This document shows, piece by piece, positions 61,479-64,000 of a stretch of 64,000 bases of DNA; positions within the stretch are counted from its first letter, which is position 1, and each line of letters starts with the position of its first letter. Source of the stretch: Lentibacter algarum (GTDB lineage: Bacteria; Pseudomonadota; Alphaproteobacteria; Rhodobacterales; Rhodobacteraceae). The notes under the pieces are model-generated. The model worked only from the letters and a program-made list of their open reading frames with translations. It was not told the origin of the DNA and made no database searches. Both the position numbers and the translations under genes were made by a program. The DNA is taken from positions 62,001-126,000 of the forward strand of contig NZ_JAHKQI010000006.1 of NCBI RefSeq assembly GCF_018860975.1, in the 5' to 3' direction.

Positions 61479-62393
61479 TCACAGGTTATCAAGCTTTTCC
61501 GGTTTCGGCTCAAGCGATGCAAATATCTTCTTGGTAAGCTTCGTTTGCCGCTTCGCATGTGGGCAGATCGCAACATAAGAGTGTGTCATTGGCAGTGCGA
61601 TATCAGAAGGCACAACCAAGCGCCCCGCCTCGACATCCTCTTTCAAAAAACTTCTGGGGGCCAGCGCAACCCCAAGCCCACGTCGCGCGGCAGAGATGAC
61701 AAGTGAGGTGTCGCTGAACGAAAAACCAGCCGTATCGGCAAAACCCTCGGGCGTCCCAGTAGATTGAAACCAGTCTTCCCAACTTGGTTCAGACGCAAAT
61801 GCCGGCCCCCAACGATTGTGCAAAAAATAGCGTGCCGGAACATCGCTCAATGTATTGCCAAGATTCTTGTAGCTCTCCCAAAATTCGGGGCTGCATGTCG
61901 GGACCGCGACATCCGCAAGGATCTCAAACCGGTAGTATTCCTTGTAGTACCTGGAATCGTAAGTCAGTCGCAGGTCTACACCGGATTGTTCAAAGTCAAT
62001 CGGATCATGTTCCACACGAATATCAAGCGAAACCTCTAGCCCCTCGCTGATCTGGGCCAATCGTGGAAGCAACCAGAACTCGGACATCGCCGGCAACACA
62101 CTGATAACGAACTGCCCCCGTTTCCGACTGCGTTGGAGCTTTTCGCTCGTGTGTGAGAGCTGCTCCAATGCGCCCGCGACGTCAGGGTAAATTGACTCAC
62201 CAGCGTCTGTCAGGAAAATCTTGTTGCCGAGCCGCAAGAATAATTCTTTGCCGTAATAGGTCTCAAGGTTTTTCACTTGCAGGCTCACCGCTGCCGAGCT
62301 CACGCCAAGCTCTTTGCCAGCTTGGACAAATCCGCCACAGCGGGCCGCACATTCAAATGATCGCAACGCGTTTAGAGGAAGATGATCAGCCAT
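61479..62393 (-). CDS. LysR family transcriptional regulator (GcvA-like)
   Basis: The 304-residue protein has an N-terminal winged HTH (LNALRSFECAARCGGFVQAGKELGVSSAAVSLQVKNLE, read in parts) and a substrate-binding effector domain. I start at 62393 (MADHLPLNALRSFE), the usual LysR start; an ATG 33 bases upstream is in frame. It is divergent from the oxygenase gene and a candidate operator lies between them. Confidence 0.88.
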   Translation of the reverse strand: MADHLPLNALRSFECAARCGGFVQAGKELGVSSAAVSLQVKNLETYYGKELFLRLGNKIFLTDAGESIYPDVAGALEQLSHTSEKLQRSRKRGQFVISVLPAMSEFWLLPRLAQISEGLEVSLDIRVEHDPIDFEQSGVDLRLTYDSRYYKEYYRFEILADVAVPTCSPEFWESYKNLGNTLSDVPARYFLHNRWGPAFASEPSWEDWFQSTGTPEGFADTAGFSFSDTSLVISAARRGLGVALAPRSFLKEDVEAGRLVVPSDIALPMTHSYVAICPHAKRQTKLTKKIFASLEPKPEKLDNL

Positions 62394-62419
62394 TCTAGCA
62401 CCAGTTTTTCTTATGATAC

Positions 62420-62435
62420 CTAACAATTATGTTAG
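62420..62435. promoter_or_regulatory. LysR-type operator candidate
   Basis: CTAACA-ATTA-TGTTAG, a perfect 6-bp inverted repeat, lies between the divergent LysR and oxygenase starts (62393 and 62485). LysR-type regulators often bind a dyad of this kind near their own promoter and that of a divergent target. Confidence 0.55.
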
Positions 62436-62484
62436 TTGCTACAGCCGTTACATCGGGCCTAATTTGCGGTCAAGGAGACACAAA

Positions 62485-63294
62485 ATGCATACCTTAATTG
62501 ATCTCGAACGCTTTCCCATCGACCGACCGGAGAGCCCAGAATACGCGGCGCTTGTGGCGCAATGTCAGGCGGACCTTGCGGCAGATGGCATGTTTAATCT
62601 TGTAGGTTTTTTGCGGCCCGAGCAGGCACAATTGGCCGCCGACCAACTGAAGCCCGAAATCGCCAAGAACAGCTATACGCATAGTCGCAAGCATAACATC
62701 TATTTCAAGAAAGAACTCAGCGATCTTCCAGCAGACCACCCAGCCTTGACCGAATTTCAGACAATAAATCATACGCTCTGTGCGGATCAGCTAGCAGATA
62801 GTGCGGTCACGACAATCTATCAGTGGCAACCGCTGGTGACGTTTCTTGCATTGACGATGGGCAAGGACAAATTGTTCACGATGGCCGATCCGATGGCAAA
62901 GGTGAATGTCATGGCCTACCACGCTGGCGAGACTTTGAACTGGCATTTTGACCGATCCGAATTCACCACGACGCTGCTGCTGCAAGCGCCGGATGCCGGG
63001 GGTGACTTCGAATACCGCACGGACCTTCGAACGGCGGATGACCCTAATTATGACGGGGTGGCAAAGCTGTTACAGGGGCAAGATCCGGATCTGAAGTCGA
63101 TCACACCGACACCCGGAACGTTGAATGTCTTTCGCGGGATCAACACGCCACACCGCGTGACCAAAATCCAAGGCGATCGTGACCGCATCATCGCCGTTTA
63201 TTCGTTTTATGACCGCCCCGATGTGGTCTTTTCGCCCGAGGAACAGATCGGGTTTTACGGCCGCACAACTGCCGTCCAAAACCACCAGTCCTAG
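62485..63294 (+). CDS. 2-oxoglutarate/Fe(II) oxygenase-like protein (HalD/BesD-related)
   Basis: The start at 62485 (MHTLIDLERF) has AAGGAG ten bases upstream. The 269-residue protein shows a facial-triad pattern: WHFDRSEFTTTLLLQ for HxD, then INTPHRV for the distal His, with Arg in the DRDRI segment. Related proteins include 2OG halogenases, but here the HxD Asp is retained, so hydroxylation is more likely. It sits between a divergent LysR gene and a peptidase M24-type gene and may form a catabolic or biosynthetic cassette with them. Confidence 0.78.
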   Translation: MHTLIDLERFPIDRPESPEYAALVAQCQADLAADGMFNLVGFLRPEQAQLAADQLKPEIAKNSYTHSRKHNIYFKKELSDLPADHPALTEFQTINHTLCADQLADSAVTTIYQWQPLVTFLALTMGKDKLFTMADPMAKVNVMAYHAGETLNWHFDRSEFTTTLLLQAPDAGGDFEYRTDLRTADDPNYDGVAKLLQGQDPDLKSITPTPGTLNVFRGINTPHRVTKIQGDRDRIIAVYSFYDRPDVVFSPEEQIGFYGRTTAVQNHQS

Positions 63295-63320
63295 AAGTCT
63301 GCGCACAGGAAACCACCATA

Positions 63321-64000
63321 ATGAACACTGTCGAAGCCGCCTTTAAGGATGATCGCAAGCTGACTTATCTAAATAGTGAAGGTGCCGACAAACCCTTGAT
63401 CAGCCCTGTGCCTGATACGGTTCTGGATGACGCACGCAAATACCGGCTGGGGCGGTTCCGCGACCAGATGGCAAAACACGATGTCGCCGCTTTATTGCTC
63501 TATGACCCGATCAACATTCGCTATGCGTTTGACAGCTCGAACATGCAAATCTGGACGACGCATAATCCGATGCGCTACGCTATGATATTAGCTGACGGGC
63601 CCGCGATAATGTGGGAATTCAAAGGCTGTGAACATCTGAACGACGGTCTCCCCGGGATCGACGAAGTTCGCACAGCGATTTCTTGGATGTTCATGGCAAA
63701 GGGCGACAAAGCAGAAAGCTGCATTGCACCGTGGGCCGATGAACTGGTTGCACTTGTCCGCGAACATGGCGGTAGCAACTCCCGCATCGCCATCGACAAA
63801 CTTGACGCGCCGGGGGTGGCTGCGCTTGAAGATCGAGGGCTGACTTACGTCGAGGGCACCGAGCTGACAGAGCTGGCACGAGCGATCAAGTCCCCGTCCG
63901 AAATTGAACTGATGCGCTGGACGATCCGCGTGTGCGAAGCGGGGATGGCCCGCATTTATGACCATTCCATTCCCGGCACGACGGAACGCGAACTTTGGGC
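63321..64000 (+). CDS. M24 family metallopeptidase-fold protein (DddP/creatinase-like), cut by window edge
   Basis: Only the first 226 residues are in the window; the frame is open at the right edge. The N-terminal creatinase-like domain has LLLYDPINIRYAFDSSNMQIW and THNPMRYAMILADG (both strongly reminiscent of DddP, the DMSP lyase) and then SPSEIELMRWTIRVCEAGM at the start of the catalytic domain. The metal-ligand part lies outside, so DMSP lyase activity cannot be judged. It starts 26 bp after the oxygenase gene. Confidence 0.82.
   Translation, partial: MNTVEAAFKDDRKLTYLNSEGADKPLISPVPDTVLDDARKYRLGRFRDQMAKHDVAALLLYDPINIRYAFDSSNMQIWTTHNPMRYAMILADGPAIMWEFKGCEHLNDGLPGIDEVRTAISWMFMAKGDKAESCIAPWADELVALVREHGGSNSRIAIDKLDAPGVAALEDRGLTYVEGTELTELARAIKSPSEIELMRWTIRVCEAGMARIYDHSIPGTTERELW

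Overview
The window looks like chromosomal DNA of a marine alphaproteobacterium of the Rhodobacteraceae (Roseobacter group). It is GC-rich and densely packed, with many 4-8 bp start/stop overlaps. Markers of that group are a 44-residue aa3-type cytochrome oxidase subunit IV, the plant-type glutamate-cysteine ligase, a moaE-moaD-pgsA string beside uvrC, a Roseobacter-type Hint-domain protein, and a DddP-like M24 protein at the right edge. This assignment is inferred from gene content. I see no IS element, prophage, CRISPR array or rRNA.

Layout. 0-0.85 kb: the 3' part of a DUF2235 (Tle1-like lipase) protein. 0.85-4.5 kb: a minus-strand molybdenum cofactor block (fdhD, YcxB-like, mobA, mobB, moeA). 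4.5-9.7 kb: azlCD exporter, a lipoprotein, the tiny CoxIV, a metallo-beta-lactamase and an acyl-CoA dehydrogenase. 9.8-17 kb: threonylcarbamoyl-AMP synthase, YqgE, a DsbD-alpha-type protein and an RND efflux pair. 17-22.3 kb: NUDIX, moaB and a degenerate uracil-DNA glycosylase, then a plus-strand pyrB / PH-like / inactive pyrC' / plsY operon. 22.3-23.8 kb: a GbsR-type regulator with two small membrane proteins. 23.9-32.4 kb: gshA, rsmE, ubiA, an OmpA/BON protein with a coiled-coil partner, YcaQ, moaE, moaD and pgsA. 32.5-42.9 kb: a BrnA-like ribbon-helix-helix protein, MFS, uvrC, a FolM-like SDR, Ca/Na antiporter, S49 peptidase, an ABC-2 exporter, a DMT transporter and an enoyl-CoA hydratase. 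43-44.5 kb: a convergent HTH / GNAT-like pair of unknown role. 44.8-54.1 kb: kynureninase, a COG0523 GTPase, an amidohydrolase and a complete five-gene peptide-type ABC importer. 54.1-60.3 kb: a formylglycine-generating enzyme with a small overlapping membrane ORF, tRNA-Arg(ACG), a Hint protein, an orphan histidine kinase, a flavin disulfide oxidoreductase and a TVP38 protein. 60.4-64 kb: rpmH-rnpA-yidD, then a LysR / 2OG-oxygenase / M24 cassette running off the window.

How the genes work together. Three separate loci supply molybdenum cofactor steps (moeA-mobB-mobA-fdhD, moaB, moaE-moaD), but no molybdoenzyme is inside the window. PyrB with a zinc-ligand-less dihydroorotase-like partner resembles the aspartate transcarbamoylase assembly of Pseudomonas. 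The amidohydrolase, COG0523 protein and ABC importer are divergently arranged around one control region and may form a uptake-and-hydrolysis unit.

Most unusual signals. (1) A 36-bp sequence occurs twice in opposite orientation, about 8.7 kb apart. Each copy sits in an array of three TATGCAC repeats at exact 12-bp spacing, and one array lies just upstream of an orphan BrnA-like ribbon-helix-helix gene. (2) The GbsR-type gene and its neighbour share a TTTCTG-N6-CAGAAA-type operator. (3) The HTH / GNAT-like pair is unrecognised. (4) A 59-codon membrane ORF overlaps the start of the formylglycine-generating enzyme.
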